DNA from: Mimachlamys varia
Lineage: Eukaryota > Mollusca > Bivalvia > Pectinida > Pectinidae
Length of the DNA: 64,000 nt
Assembly: GCA_947623455.1 (NCBI GenBank)
Contig: OX392534.1
Coordinates: 32,052,926-32,116,925 of the forward strand
Direction of reading: 5' to 3'
A model generated the notes under the pieces. It worked only from the letters and a program-made list of their open reading frames with translations. It searched no databases and was not told where the DNA came from. A program made the translations under genes and the position numbers. Numbering within the stretch: position 1 is the first letter of the stretch; every line of letters begins with the position of its first letter. This document shows positions 1-13,917 of this stretch, one piece after another.

Positions 1-2565
1 TTTACATCAAGCAAGGGTTTATATAAAAGGGAATCCAAAAGGAACGAAAAGCAACATGATACAACTTATATCTTATCTGCATATTGAATACAAATGTTGG
101 ACTAAATAGGAAGGAGACTGTGTCGCTTACATTGTAATGATATCTAATTTGCAACCTTAAAATGGACAAAATACTTTACCTTCGACCTTGATACTATGTT
201 TAAAAAAAATCAGAGAATACCAATGCGTCAACAAAACCATAATCCGAACTCAAAAAAAATATTTACATGGAAACTCTCGTTAAAGTACAGAAAAATAAGA
301 CCAGGTATTCCGGAAGAGTAAGCGTCTTCTGCTTCATCAACGACATCCACCATGTTAATTTTGATCCCATTAAAGTAAACATCAAGTCCTCAAAATGAGA
401 ACCTAGTCATCATTGTCAATCACAACAAGTGAGCATACCAATGAGCATACTCAAAACGTCTATCTTCATATCACACAAAGATACAATATTTCTCAATTAG
501 ACCATGATGGCGACCATAAAACTTGCCCAAAATCGAAGTCATTTTTAATCACCTACTTTCTTCAGTTCTTTATAAGGAAGCTACCAGTCACACATCATTC
601 CTTTAGGATTTTCAGTCTTTCAGACGAAGTCTTTGAGGGTTGTTACATCAGAAAAAAGGCGTTTGAAGGTTTGGACATATTTGACCTATATGACATTGAA
701 AGTAGGTCAACGTAGTATTTTTGCCAACTGTCAAGCTTCATCCAGGAGGCTACAAACCAAATATCATGATGAGTTCACTTAAAATAAAATATGAGGGCCC
801 AGGACGACCGACGGACATCAGACACCGCACCATCGCGTTAGCTCACTTGGGGCCAAGTGAGATAATAAAATTTAATAGAACAAAAAAATGCATATAATAA
901 AGGGAAAATTCTGATAAAATGTAACCAATGTAACACAAGTATCTGATACATTGTACCAAAATAAACCGGAAAGCAACATACACACCGGTAATTTAATATA
1001 AATAAGTCGTTTGCAAAATCAATGAAAAGTTATGCCAGACGTTAAAGAAGGACTTAGCAAATAAAAATTGAGACAAAAATCCTGATTTACGGATACAAAT
1101 ATGATACAAGTAGCTTGTTTAACGTACACACACCACCCACAAAAAACGAACTCTGAGATACTAGTAATCAATTTCTCGTTAACCAGGATATACCTGACAA
1201 CGGTAACTAGGTTCTGTAAGATGGGAAACGAGCATAAACCCATCCCGGTAAAAAAACTGAGAAAAATGCCAAGAACATGTTACAGTAAGATTACGATCAT
1301 ACCGATGTGATCGTGAAGTCTCATCTCGCGAGAGCTGTGTTCGAGACTAAGATATGTTCGGATGTGGCTATTGTGAGATTGTTTAAGTAGGTCCTATGTA
1401 TATAAGCTAGCGTCCTTACATTGTTTGGCCACAGACAGTGCTGTGTGCGCGTACGAACTTGATATAAAAGGCAAAAGCAATTCATTAAAAATGTACAAGG
1501 CGCGTAATGCAATATAACTACACAGAGATTTCCGGCACATGTAAGATGGCTGATTTTTAGGGAGCACTGTGCATACAAAATACATGTGATACCGTTATTG
1601 CTAACACTTGTACTTAGTCTTGTAGATCTGGAAGTTCTAACGATAAACAACAAAAACTGTCCATTTTCCTCCTCGTCACTTCAACGTCTTCATATTCATA
1701 TTTTCCTTAACCCACCCCCTCTCCCCGCCAAATCTCCCCTACCCACCTGCCTGTTTTATTTTTTTGCTCGACGAAAAATGTTCACATTTTAATATATTTT
1801 AAACATATCAGATATTAATCAACTGGGAAATTGTAGCAATTATCTTGCTGGAAATATCTGATGATATGAATATATTCTTGGAATTGAGTCAAAAGAGCGT
1901 TTCCAAATAATTTTGTCTAGCATTAGCGGCAACTGGGGTGTCTACAGATGATGAGACTACTCAGCAGAATTTATACTACTCCGTTTCCCCTTGGCTTCAT
2001 GCTGATGACGTGAAGATTGATTCTTCCGGAAATTCATTACAATCGGGAACCATCGGCACTCTCCGGAAACGATATTTTTTTTCTCTTTTTCAGAAAGTGC
2101 CGACGGGGACCCACAATGTCGCCTCTACCTCGTTTTTAGCTTGTCGGTTACTAGTAACTGAGGGCTATTGCTGTTCCCCCAAGCGTCGACGTCCTATCCC
2201 AAATACTTAAGTGTCGCCTGCAAAAAGCAGGCATAACTATGACGGCATCGACAGGGGCGGTGTCCGCAAAAAAGTTTCCGTGCGATAACATGAGTTCCCT
2301 ATGGCCAATCAAACCCAAACATCATACAATGCTGCCTTACCAAAAATTTAAAAGGTCGTTGTTACTATAAAAAGAAAAATGGTTTCCATGCAATAACTCG
2401 AGTTCGCTTTAGCCGATCAAGCTCAGACTTCATACAATGCTTCCTTACTAAAAAGACTGCCTGGGATTGCTTCTCAGGTTCGAAGGTCAAAGGTCAAATT
2501 CACTTAAACTATAAATAAAAAAACTAAATACTCAAGTTTTGTGAAGTGCTTCTAACAGAAAGCAA
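1..2565. other. Non-coding stretch with a dispersed repeat
   Basis: No supported gene. About 480-870 resembles the bivalve repeat type ending in a short hairpin (GCTCACTTGGGGCCAAGTGAG, 840-860). About 1938-2210 is an unassigned open stretch whose start resembles the 48-bp minisatellite further on. The rest is AT-rich single-copy sequence. Confidence 0.5.
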
Positions 2566-2575
2566 TTGCTCGGGT

Positions 2576-5500
2576 TGCTTTTTATACTACTACAATTGTC
2601 TATCTTAATACCACTACAGTTATCTCCCTTAATACTACTGCAGTTGTCTCCCTTAATCCTACTTCAGTTGTCTCCCTTAATACCACAACAGTTGTCTCCC
2701 TTAATCCTACTACAGTTGTCTTCCTTAATACCACTACAGTTGTCTCTCTTAATACTACTACAGCCCCCCCCCGCCCTTAGTGCTACTACAGTTGCCCTCC
2801 CTCATATTACTACAGTTGTCTCCCTTAATACTACAACAGTTGTCTCCCTTAATACTACTACAGTTGTCTCTCTTAATACTATTACAATTGTCTCCCTTAA
2901 TACCACAACAGTTGTCTCCCTTAATACCACACCAGTTGTCTCCCTTAATCCTACTACAGTTGTCTTCCTTAATACCACTACAGTTGTCTCTCTTAATACT
3001 ACTACAGCCCCCCCCCCCGCCCTTAGTGCTACTACAGTTGCCCTCCCTAATATTACTACAGTTGTCTCCCTTAATACTACAACAGTTGTCTCCCTTAATC
3101 CTACTACAGTTGTCTTCCTTAATACCACACCAGTTGTCTCCCTTAATACTACTACAGTTGTCTCTCTTAATACTACTACAGTTGTCTCCCTTAATACTAC
3201 TACAGTTGTCTCCCTTAATACTATTACAATTGTCTCCCTTAATACTACAACAGTTGTCTCTCTTAATACTACTACAGTTGTCTCCCTTAATACTACTACA
3301 GTTGTCTCCCTTAATACTATTACAATTGTCTCCCTTAATACTACAACAGTTGTCTCCCTTAATTTTACTACAGTTGTCTCCCTTAATACTACTACAGTTG
3401 TCTCCCTTAATACTACAACAGTTGTCTCCCTTAATACTACTACAGTTGTCTCCCTTAATACTACTACAGTTGTCTCTCTTAATACTACTACAGTTGTCTC
3501 CCTTAATGCTACTACAGTTGTCTCCCTTAATACTATTACAATTGTCTCCCTTAATACTACAACAGTTGTCTCCCTTAATCCTACTACAGTTGTCTCCCTT
3601 AATACTACTACAGTTGTCTCCCTTAATACTACAACAGTTGTCTCCCTTAATACTACTACAGTTGTCTACCTTAATACTACTACAGTTGTCTCCCTTAATC
3701 CTACTACAGTTGTCTTCCTTAATACTACAACAGTTGTCTCCCTTAATCCTACTACAGTTGTCTCCCTTAATACTACTACAGTTGTCTCCCTTAATACTAC
3801 AACAGTTGTCTCTCTTAATACTATTACAATTGTCTCCCTTAATACTACAACAGTTGTCTCCCTTAATACTACAACAGTTGTCTCCCTTAATACTACTACA
3901 ATTGTCTCCCTTAATACTATTACAATTGTCTCCCTTAATACTATTACAATTGTCTCCCTTAATACTTCTACAGTTGTCTCCCTTAATACTATTACAATTG
4001 TCTCCCTTAATTCTATTACAATTGTCTCCCTTAATACTATTACAATTGTCTCCCTTAATACTATTACAATTGTCTCCCTTAATACTATTACAATTGTCTC
4101 CCTTAATACTATTACAATTGTCTCCCTTAATACTTCTACAGTTGTCTCCCTTAATACTACAACAGTTGTCTCCCTTAATCCTACTACAGTTGTCTCCCTT
4201 AATACTACAACAGTTGTCTCTCTTAATACTATTACAATTGTCTCCCTTAATACTACAACAGTTGTCTCCCTTAATACTACAACAGTTGTCTCCCTTAATA
4301 CTACTACAATTGTCTCCCTTAATACTATTACAATTGTCTCCCTTAATACTATTACAATTGTCTCCCTTAATACTTCTACAGTTGTCTCCCTTAATACTAT
4401 TACAATTGTCTCCCTTAATTCTATTACAATTGTCTCCCTTAATACTATTACAATTGTCTCCCTTAATACTATTACAATTGTCTCCCTTAATACTATTACA
4501 ATTGTCTCCCTTAATACTATTACAATTGTCTCCCTTAATACTTCTACAGTTGTCTCCCTTAATACTACAACAGTTGTCTCCCTTAATCCTACTACAGTTG
4601 TCTCCCTTAATACTTCTACAGTTGTCTCCCTTAATCCTACTACAGTTGTCTCCCTTAATACTATTACAATTGTCTCCCTTAATACTATTACAATTGTCTC
4701 CCTTAATACTATTACAATTGTCTCCCTTAATACTACAACAGTTGTCTCCCTTAATCCTACTACAGTTGTCTCCCTTAATACTACTACAGTTGTCTCCCTT
4801 AATACTACAACAGTTGTCTCCCTTAATACTACTACAGTTGTCTACCTTAATACTACTACAGTTGTCTCCCTTAATCCTACTACAGTTGTCTTCCTTAATA
4901 CTACAACAGTTGTCTCCCTTAATCCTACTACAGTTGTCTCCCTTAATACTACTACAGTTGTCTCCCTTAATACTACAACAGTTGTCTCTCTTAATACTAT
5001 TACAATTGTCTCCCTTAATACTACTACAATTGTCTCCCTTAATACTTCTACAATTGTCTCCCTTAATACTATTACAATTGTCTCCCTTAATACTATTACA
5101 ATTGTCTCCCTTAATACTTCTACAGTTGTCTCCCTTAATACTACTACAGTTGTCTCCCTTAATCCTACTACAGTTGTCTCCCTTAATACTACAACAGTTG
5201 TCTCCCTTAATCCTACTACAGTTGTCTCCCTTAATACTACTACAGTTGTCTCCCTTAATACTACAACAGTTGTCTCTCTTAATACTATTACAATTGTCTC
5301 CCTTAATACTACTACAATTGTCTCCCTTAATACTTCTACAATTGTCTCCCTTAATACTATTACAATTGTCTCCCTTAATACTATTACAATTGTCTCCCTT
5401 AATACTTCTACAGTTGTCTCCCTTAATACTACTACAGTTGTCTCCCTTAATACTATTACAATTGTCTCCCTTAATACTTCTACAGTTGTCTCCCTTAATA

Positions 5501-6423
5501 CTACAACAGTTGTCTCCCTTAATACTATTACAATTGTCTCCCTTAATACTATTACAGTTGTCTCCCTTACTACTACAACAGTTGTCTCCCTTAATACTAA
5601 TACAGTTGTCTCCCTTAATACTACAACAGTTGTCTCCCTTAATATTATTGCAATTGTTTCCCTTAATACTACTTCAGTTGCCTCTCTTAATACTACAAAT
5701 GTTGTCTCCCTTAATACTTCTACAGTTGTCTCCTTTAATACTTCTACAGTTGTCTCCCTTAATACTTCTACAGTTGTCTACTTTAATACTACTACAGTTG
5801 TCTCCCTTAATACTTATACAGTTGTCTCCCTTAATACTTCTACAGTTGTCTCCCTTAATACTTCTACAGTTGTCTAATTTAATACTACTACAGTTGTCTC
5901 CCTTAATACTTCTACAGTTGTCTCCCTTAATACTTCTACAGTTGTCTACTTTAATACTACTACAGTTGTCTCCCTTAATACTTCTACAGTTGTCTCCCTT
6001 AATACTTCTACAGTTATCTACTTTAATACTACACCAGTTGTCTCCCTTAATACTACTACAGTTGTCTCCCTTAATACTTCTACAGTTGTCTCCCTTAATA
6101 CTACTACAGTGTTCTCCCTTTATACTACTTAAGTTGTTTCCCTTTATACTACAACAGTTGTCTCCCTTAATACCACAACAGTTGTCTCCCTTAATACCAC
6201 ACCAGTTGTCTCCCTTAATACTTCTACAGTTGTCTCCCTTAATACTTCTACAGTTGTCTCCCTTAATACCACACCAGTTGTCTCCCTTAATACCACAACA
6301 GTTGTCTCCCTTAATACTACTACAGTTGTCTCCCTTAATACCACACCAGTTGGCTCCCTTAATACTTCTACAGTTGTTTCCCTTAATACTTCTACAGTTG
6401 TCTCCCTTTATACTATACTTCTA
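2576..6423. repeat. Minisatellite, 24-bp unit, about 160 copies
   Basis: The unit is close to ACAGTTGTCTCCCTTAATAC plus TACT. Because 24 is a multiple of three, two plus-strand frames stay open for over 1100 codons each (eight-residue repeats TTVVSLNT and LQLSPLIL). Variant units recur in blocks, giving higher-order periods of 288, 408 and 1176 bp. Two poly-C interruptions lie near 2762 and 3006. Low-complexity composition and open frames on both strands argue against a protein. Confidence 0.97.
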
Positions 6424-9400
6424 AAATATACACATCTTGCGATGTCCTCGTCGCGTACATTATTCTTAACATTTAAATGGTATCAGTTACTTGATTAAAA
6501 TGATATCTAACGAGTGATGGTTCAATATGTATTATATCAATAACGAAATTAAACGTCAGAAGTGACTTCAAAATGCATTGATGTGGTGTTATATCGCACT
6601 GAATTAGACAAAAATGATAAACGAAAATCAAGACTGCAGTTGCCTTATAGACAAAGCGTAGAGGCTACGAGTGATAGTTGTTGAACTAGCTAGCGTAAGT
6701 ACATTTCAGATTGTTTTAACTTTTTTACCCCTGAATTTGCATAATCAACCTTTCCGACCACTTTGAAATGGTGTTCAAATGTGTCTTTAGAGGTGAATGT
6801 GTTGTCTATCAAAATTTTGGAAATTTAACGACTGAAGAGAGACGCCTGACCTCGATTCATTTACGCAACTCAACAGCATCAAAAATTTCTTACCAGTGAA
6901 TAAAGGGGAGAAAGCTCGAAATATTCTAACGCAAAATAATTAATATAAGTTTTATCACGAACAACAATGTTTATAGGTGTTGTGCATGTATATATGTTTT
7001 CCATTTTCACTGTCTTGTCTTTCGTTACAAAGTACGTGCATATTTTGGCACAGGAACAGCTGAGTGGTGTTCGGGGATGATATAGAACGACTTGGCAGAT
7101 CTGCAGTACAACAGAATTTCCAGTCTTGAATAAAAACAGTTCATACAGACGATGTTGACTGAAGTCAGTTTTTAGTGATCTCCCCTTGCCAGAACATCCG
7201 AACAATGTCTCTTGCAAAGCTGGTGACCACTAGCAACCAAACTTACACGTCGTAGTTTTCAAGGACGAGTGGGCGACTGAAGTTTTCAATTCTCGTTAAC
7301 ATATTCGACTTTTTATATGTACCAAACATACGAAGACTTTGTCTGGGATTCACATAGTTCGAATGCAGTATTGTGTGAGCATCTTTGAGGAAGGTCATAC
7401 CTATGACGTCATTGCATGGAAAATTGATGTGCATGGATATATTTTACTTACGTTGTTAATGTATGTGTTGAACGTTATAATTCAGTAATTATAGATAAGT
7501 ATGCAACCCAATTCCCCACGCTATCACAAATCAATCATAAGTACATATGTTTTGTAAATCACATTATTTTCGGCCAGTGTGAAGGATTTTCGTTCTGAAA
7601 TATTTGAAAACATGATTGACAAGATGTCTATTTCTATATCGGTCATTGATAGTTAATCCACGGAATTAAACTTTCACTGGGGATTCATTTCAGCGAACTG
7701 ATCTCCAGTTGAAGAAAAAATTCTCTCGCGAAAAATAAAGACTTGCAGTATCTTTGTAACAGTTGAAATAACCTGAAAAGATCCAACATTGGAGAAAAAA
7801 TAGAAAATTTGCGCTACATTAAAAGTCTCATGATGTCAATGAACTGGGTCACATTGACCTACTAAATTAGATATACGATTTATATGGCAAATACTTCAAA
7901 TGATGTGAGCTTCCGATTTTTTCTATGTTCCCTTCATTGTGTTTCAGAGTTGCAGGAATGTATAGGACCGTCATAATTCTGGGAGGCTGAGCGCCCCGCC
8001 GTTCTAATGTAATTGAACATCTTGTAGAGTCGTATAGGGTGAAGTAAGGTACCTTGTATTTATCAGCTTGTAAACTGGCGGTATCACCGAAGTACGATTT
8101 ACCGGGAATGTGATAAATAAATGGATTTGTATCTGCAGATAGTATATTGTAAATTATACTAAAATCACCTGGGCGGCCTCAATAAACAAATTGGACGTTT
8201 TCATGGTTATTTTATCAAATCTGCGAATGTGATTAAGATAACGGAGTCTCCAGTTTCTATAGAATTACTCTAGATTTGTCTTAGACGAGATTCTCAGATT
8301 TTTGACAGTCTTCAATTTATATGTTAGATCTCCTGTTCGCTATTGACGTCACAGCAAACGGAAATAAACATCGGCCCTATGTTAGTATCATAGCTTCTGA
8401 ACTTTTACCTGAAAGTGACATATTTAAACAAACATCCAGATGTAGATAGCTATAACTCAAATGTGAAAATGAAAAACAACCGAGGCACCGTAAGAAAATA
8501 AATAGTACGGAGGCATCAAAGAAATTGGGTGGAGGTGTGTGGGAGGGAGGGAGTGGGGTACAGCATTTAATGTATCTCGGTGTAAATAATTTGGAGAAGT
8601 TGTATTGTTATCGCACAAGGAAACGAATACTGTGTCACACGGTAGAATGAAGAAATGCATGGATACACAACAGAAAAGTGGGAAAATTCAAACCTCAAAA
8701 AGGGGAAACATGAAATACAAACAGAAATGATTTAGACCTCGAAATATTAACATGGTTACATCAGAACTATTTTGGTTTCAAATTATTTGACAAAGATCTA
8801 AAATTCGCTTTCAAAACAGCAACTGATAATCTTTGAATTGGCACCTGATTGGTCGCCTCATATAATCACTGTAGCGGGAGGCTGAGCAGAGACGTATATA
8901 ACACTGACTGTATACATATATAAAACATACAATTTTATATAAAGGAAGCACAAGTTATCCCCCTTTTATCGCTATTACAGAAGATATCGCATACCTCGGC
9001 TGCGCGCGTTGTGACGTATTTTTCGTATAGTAGCTCTACAGCGCAATCTTTTGAATACAATATGATATTGTATTGTTCAGTATCCAAATCTAATCACCCT
9101 GTCGCGTCTTTAGACAACTTTAACGCGTTTTAAGCGTGGTATGACTTATGGAAAACGGAAAACATTGGTGAAAGGTCGCGTAAAAATGCTCAGCAAATTC
9201 TTATCGACGAGTTAGCGATGTAAGGTATATTATTCACCAAAAGCCACATATTATATGTTTCAACATTTGTTATATTTTATGCATAAATTAATTTGTAATT
9301 TACTAATAAGTTTCCCTGTAATTTTCGGATCTTTATAAGAATAAAAGTTGCTATTGCCATTAATTTTCCACTAAAATTTACAAGCTCACACACAAGCATT

Positions 9401-9509
9401 AAAGTTACATGTATCAATAAAGGTGACACCTTAATGAAAGTAATTAACTGTCGGAGAATGTTCTGAGAAGTGGGATGTTCCGTAATTGCAATTAATGAAA
9501 TCCCTTACT

Positions 9510-9900
9510 ATTCTATTTTATCACATAACTGGCCCGCTCATTCATGTCATACCGCCATGTCATAAAAATGGTTTTACACACGTGTAATAACACTATTGTG
9601 ACGTCATAAACACATGACGTCTTTATGGCGACATATGATTGTCTCGGTAGTGAAAATCGTACTGTAACAGAAAAAATTGCCTTTCTCATAGAGAATTAAT
9701 TTAAATTTTTTTTGTATTTTCTCATAAAAATAAGTTATGTGATAAATAGAATCTTACACTCGTGTCAATGCAATATGAATTTTTTTAAACTCGTTAAATA
9801 ACTTGCTATGTCATCCACCTAAAGGCTCGTGACATATCAAATTATCTAGCTCGTTTGATAAATTCCATATTACATCTGCACTCGTGTAAGATCCTCTATT
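9510..9900. repeat. MITE-like region with inverted repeats
   Basis: TTTATCACATAACT near 9517 is matched by its inverse AGTTATGTGATAAA near 9732. Several copies of CTCGTGTAAGAT and CTCGTTTGATAA-like words follow. The boundaries and target duplication were not resolved. Confidence 0.35.
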
Positions 9901-10019
9901 TATCGGGGGTTTGGGGGTGCTGAAACGAAATAACCTAGTAGCTACTACTATGAAAGAGGGACAGATGAATGATATGTTCCGCCCTAGGCAGTTCAGTATT
10001 CGATGTTAACGCATTAGGT

Positions 10020-10562
10020 TATTGTCAAATATTACACATGAAAATATAAGAATAAATGTAGACAATTTGACTGGTTTTATAAGCACCAAAACTCGGCTGA
10101 CCCACTGTCCAGCCATCAAAACAAAAAGCCATTTGACGCATTCTCTGTCATGCGGTTTAGTTTTGCGTATGAAATTTGGGAAAGATCCAACCAATACTTC
10201 ACAAGATATAACAATAACATAGTTTAATCGTCAAAATACAAGATGGCCGTCTGTAAGCCATTTTGTTTTTTCCAATCAGTCTCAAAATCAATACAGCCAC
10301 AACTAGTTACCAAGGGGAACTTGCGTGTGAAATTCGGGAAAGATCCATCCAATTCTTCACAAGACATAACGATAACATTGGCCATATTGTTTATCGGGTT
10401 AGTCCGAAAATGAAGCATGCAAAATTAAACATCAAGGGAACCTACAAATGAAATTTGAGAATGATCCATCCAGTACTTCTCCAGAAATAGCGATAACAAG
10501 AATTGTTTAAGGACGGACGGAGGGTGATTTGATAAGCCCACCATCTGATGATGGTGGGCTAA
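10020..10562 (+). repeat. Dispersed repeat with internal 130-bp units and palindromic end
   Basis: Three diverged units share AAATTTGGGAAAGATCCATC, CAAGATGGCC and GATAACA words. The 3' end carries GGACGGACGG and then the hairpin AGCCCACCATC-TGAT-GATGGTGGGCT near 10537-10561. A second copy lies at about 18110-18600. Confidence 0.7.
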
Positions 10563-11502
10563 AAAAACAGAAGTAACATTTTTTTTCTACCATATAACAA
10601 TTACACTTGATGTGTAGTTAGTAAGAGAGTTTAGTTGTATTATAATCTACACAGGTCTGTGTTACGTACTTGTCGAACCTAAATACATGTATCTCATTTC
10701 CTGATTTAGAAATTGAGGTCGGACTGTTTTTGTATACACACATACCACTATCTGTAGCAATAATACACGTATTGTATAAACCATTTACAATACAGCCGTC
10801 TGTTAACCTTAGTCGTTAACATGATGACTCAGGGCAATAAACTTCGTTATAAACATGACCCTCCCCCCCTCCCCCATCACACATTTACAAAGCTCTGCAA
10901 GGTATTCGTCATCAAAACTTTATCAACCACAACTTTTTTATTAATCATTAACATAATACTCAACAGGCATGTCTTGATAACCACATCCAATAACGTTTAG
11001 TGTATGTACAGTTTTGTTTATTTATTTGTTTGCTTGCTTTGGAGGGGGGGGGGGGGGTCAGGTAGACTGCCTCCCATACAACCATCATGACACACCTCAG
11101 TCGTCAGATTTTAGTTGTGTGTTGTAGATTTATTTGTTTTTCTTGTTCCTACCTACAACATGTGAGGTTATCATGGCAAAGCGGTATAAATAAAGATAAA
11201 ACAAACAAAAATGTTCAAAATTGTTTACAGCAACATTATAAACTTCGACGCATGACGATTTATAAGTAGGTTTTATTTTATGAAAATCAAAACTTTTTAT
11301 CGCTTAGTGTTTAAATGTGAAGAGTTCATTAGCAAGGTATTTGAAAAAAAAATTAAGTCTACCCGAAAACTTGTGACGAAAACCGAAACATCAAAAAATG
11401 TAATCCATTTCTCACAGAATTCCAACTTTCGTTGCTCGTTTTTCCCAAAATGCCCCCCTTCATCCACTTCAAGAAAATTGATAAAACTTATTAACAAAGC
11501 TA

Positions 11503-11745
11503 GAGGGCCGCGGTGGCGGTGTGGTTAAGGTGTCCCGACATTCTACCGCTAGTCCTCCGCCTCTGTGTTTGGAGTTCGAAACCCACGTGGAGTAGTTGCA
11601 AGGTACTGCCCATAGGTCGGTGGTTTTTTCTCCGGGTACTCCGGCTTTCCTCCACCTCCAAAACGTGGCACGTCCTTAAATAACCCTGGCTGTTAATAGG
11701 ACGTAAAACAAACCAAGCCTAACCAAATGAACAAGGATAAGATGA
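11503..11745 (+). mobile_element. tRNA-derived SINE
   Basis: The tRNA-like head has an A box (TGGCGGTGTGGTTAAGG, 11514-11530) and B box (GGAGTTCGAAACCC, 11571-11584). A conserved central module follows (TTTTCTCCGGGTACTCCGG, from about 11625), then CACGTCCTTAAATAACCCTG and a CAAACCAAGCC-type tail. The same central module occurs inverted in the SINE at 31800-31999. It resembles the widespread metazoan SINE cores; I cannot name the family. Confidence 0.8.
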
Positions 11746-13035
11746 GTATTTCTTTTTCTGTACACTAATGTACTAATCATTTGTGAATGGGCCAAAGTTC
11801 TCTACGTGTATATCGAAAAAATGGAGGGGGTGAATAAAGCTGAATCTTAAAACATCGTCGTTTGTCATTGGAAGCAATAAACTCGCAATGCTGTATTAGC
11901 TGAAACACGTGTACACTACGATCCTGAACATTTTGCATAAAATTTGTATAAAAACCATCGTGTTAAAAAACCTAATTTAACCACCTAGGTCTTTGCAGTA
12001 AAAAGGGGTCAGAAATATAAAAATGGGCGTTAACTTTGCGAACACTAGTTTTGTCAATTCGAGAAGCTGGCGATGAATCACGGCGCGGTATAGGCTGTGA
12101 CGTTGTGATATGAACACACGACACCTATTGCCTCCACATGTGGCTCGCCAAAACAATGACGTCCTGGTTAGCTTTACAACGAAAACGTTTCCTATTTCTC
12201 GAATCCCGTAAAAGAAAAGTACACAAGCTGGGACTCAAAATTATCAGTGGCATATGATGGTACTAAAACTCTTTGGCTTGGATACATTTTGCTTAGAAAA
12301 ACTTCTTTTTTTCTTTTCTTTTTTTTTGTGTGTGTAAAAACCTTGGTTAAGCTGTTTGTTACAGCATAGTAAGAAGTTGACTGTTACGGCTGATAAAAAA
12401 CGTCTCCAAACAAGAGCGTGCAATCTGCAATTTGTCAAATCGTTCATAAAAATACAGTTCTTATCGCGTCCATGTAAACATTCAGTTTCAAGTCCGGTTG
12501 ATGTCAGAGCGTTATGATATATTGTCTCCTCAAGTGGTTTTCCTTTAATCTTGAATGCTAATACCTTTTCACTACATTGTATAAAGAAGTTCTATTATTT
12601 CTGACCATAAATTGCGGACGAAGGGGATTGATTGACTTGGCATTAAGCTTATGTTAATCAAAATTATAACTGTAGCTTAGAAATATGTAAGGAATATTTT
12701 ACGAACATTTGTTCCAATGGAAAAAAATATAGAAATGATAATTAGAGCCCCACCCTTCTCGTATTATGAAGTAGTCAATAACTGAGTTGGTGATGTTTAC
12801 GAGTTTTATGTACAATGATAAGAGAGTTGGGCCGGTAAGTTTAACATTATTGTTCAATGAATGTCCAAAATAATAATTTCCGTCGCTTCCTGGAAATCAC
12901 CATTTTCAGGAAAGATGTTTTATTTTTCTTGTTTGAAAACGACAGAGTTTCATATATCTTCAGTATCTGACGAATTGCGGTGATTTGATATTGTCGGTCT
13001 GGATTTCACGATGTCCGTCAGGTACGTCATGGTGA
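11746..13035. other. Non-coding stretch
   Basis: AT-rich DNA with no supported gene, RNA or repeat; short open frames here have no recognisable content. Confidence 0.5.
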
Positions 13036-13039
13036 CTAC

Positions 13040-13275
13040 ACGATGTTGGTCGAAATATGGTGACTTTCACGGTGTCGGTCGAATTATGTTGACTTTCACG
13101 GTATTGGTCGAATTATGGTGACTTTCACGGTATTGGTCGAATTAGGGTGACTTCACGGTGTCGGTCGAATTAGGGTGACTTTCACGGTGCCTGTCGAATC
13201 ACAATGATTTCACGGTGTCGGTCGGGTCATGGTGGTTTCACGGTGTCGTTCGGGTCATGCTGATTTCTCACAGTA
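13040..13275. repeat. Minisatellite, 29-bp unit, about 8 copies
   Basis: The unit is close to TTCACGGTATTGGTCGAATT plus ATGGTGACT. It is diverged at both ends and short compared with the neighbouring arrays. Confidence 0.85.
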
Positions 13276-13917
13276 TCTGTTGGCTTCTTGTGGTTCCACG
13301 AACTTTTTGTCAGTTTATTTTAACAATTGTTACAATCAATCGATAAACGTTAGGGACGGAAGTAATTTTATAAGTGTGCAAGTACTGCATATTTCACTCT
13401 CGACCATTTATTTCAACGGAGATAATCCAATCTTGTACAGTGTATTTGTCGCGACATCTTCGATACAGCGCCATGACTGGTGTTCACAGAACGGTGTTGG
13501 AGACGCTTTGCTGAAAATGGTATCATTTCCATCCGCATTATGACAATGTGACCTCAAGCATGGAATCAGATCTGGTGTATCTGTGTGTTTGTAAGTATCA
13601 CACAAAGTCTTATGAACGCTTTTAATACGGATATCCACATGTTTTTTTCTCGATAAAAAAAAGTTATGAACAATTCATCATCTTAACAATGTACGTTACT
13701 ATGAAGTTTTGTGGTAGTGTTATTGATAGCTAAGTTGTGATTGACAAGTGTCGACAAGGATTGATCAGTTTCACCTTATTTCCCGTCAACTTTCGCACGC
13801 TACAGATGACAAAGGTAAATCAAATAAAAATAATATGTAATCATGCAAATCATTTCAGTGATTATGATAATGAGTTTATAATTATCCTAAAAATGCGGTC
13901 TATTTGGTATCTCATGT

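Larger units (their letters stand above)
6424..11500. other. Non-coding stretch, AT-rich
   Basis: No supported gene. It contains the inverted 14-mer pair near 9517 and 9732, a dispersed repeat at about 10020-10562, and a G homopolymer of about 16 near 11042. Everything else looks like single-copy AT-rich DNA with many stops. Confidence 0.5.

Noticed and set aside
2566..6424. Two plus-strand ORFs of 1103 and 1214 codons
   Set aside because: They are the same 24-bp minisatellite read in two frames, with the opposite strand also open in places; no start context, no non-repeat domain.
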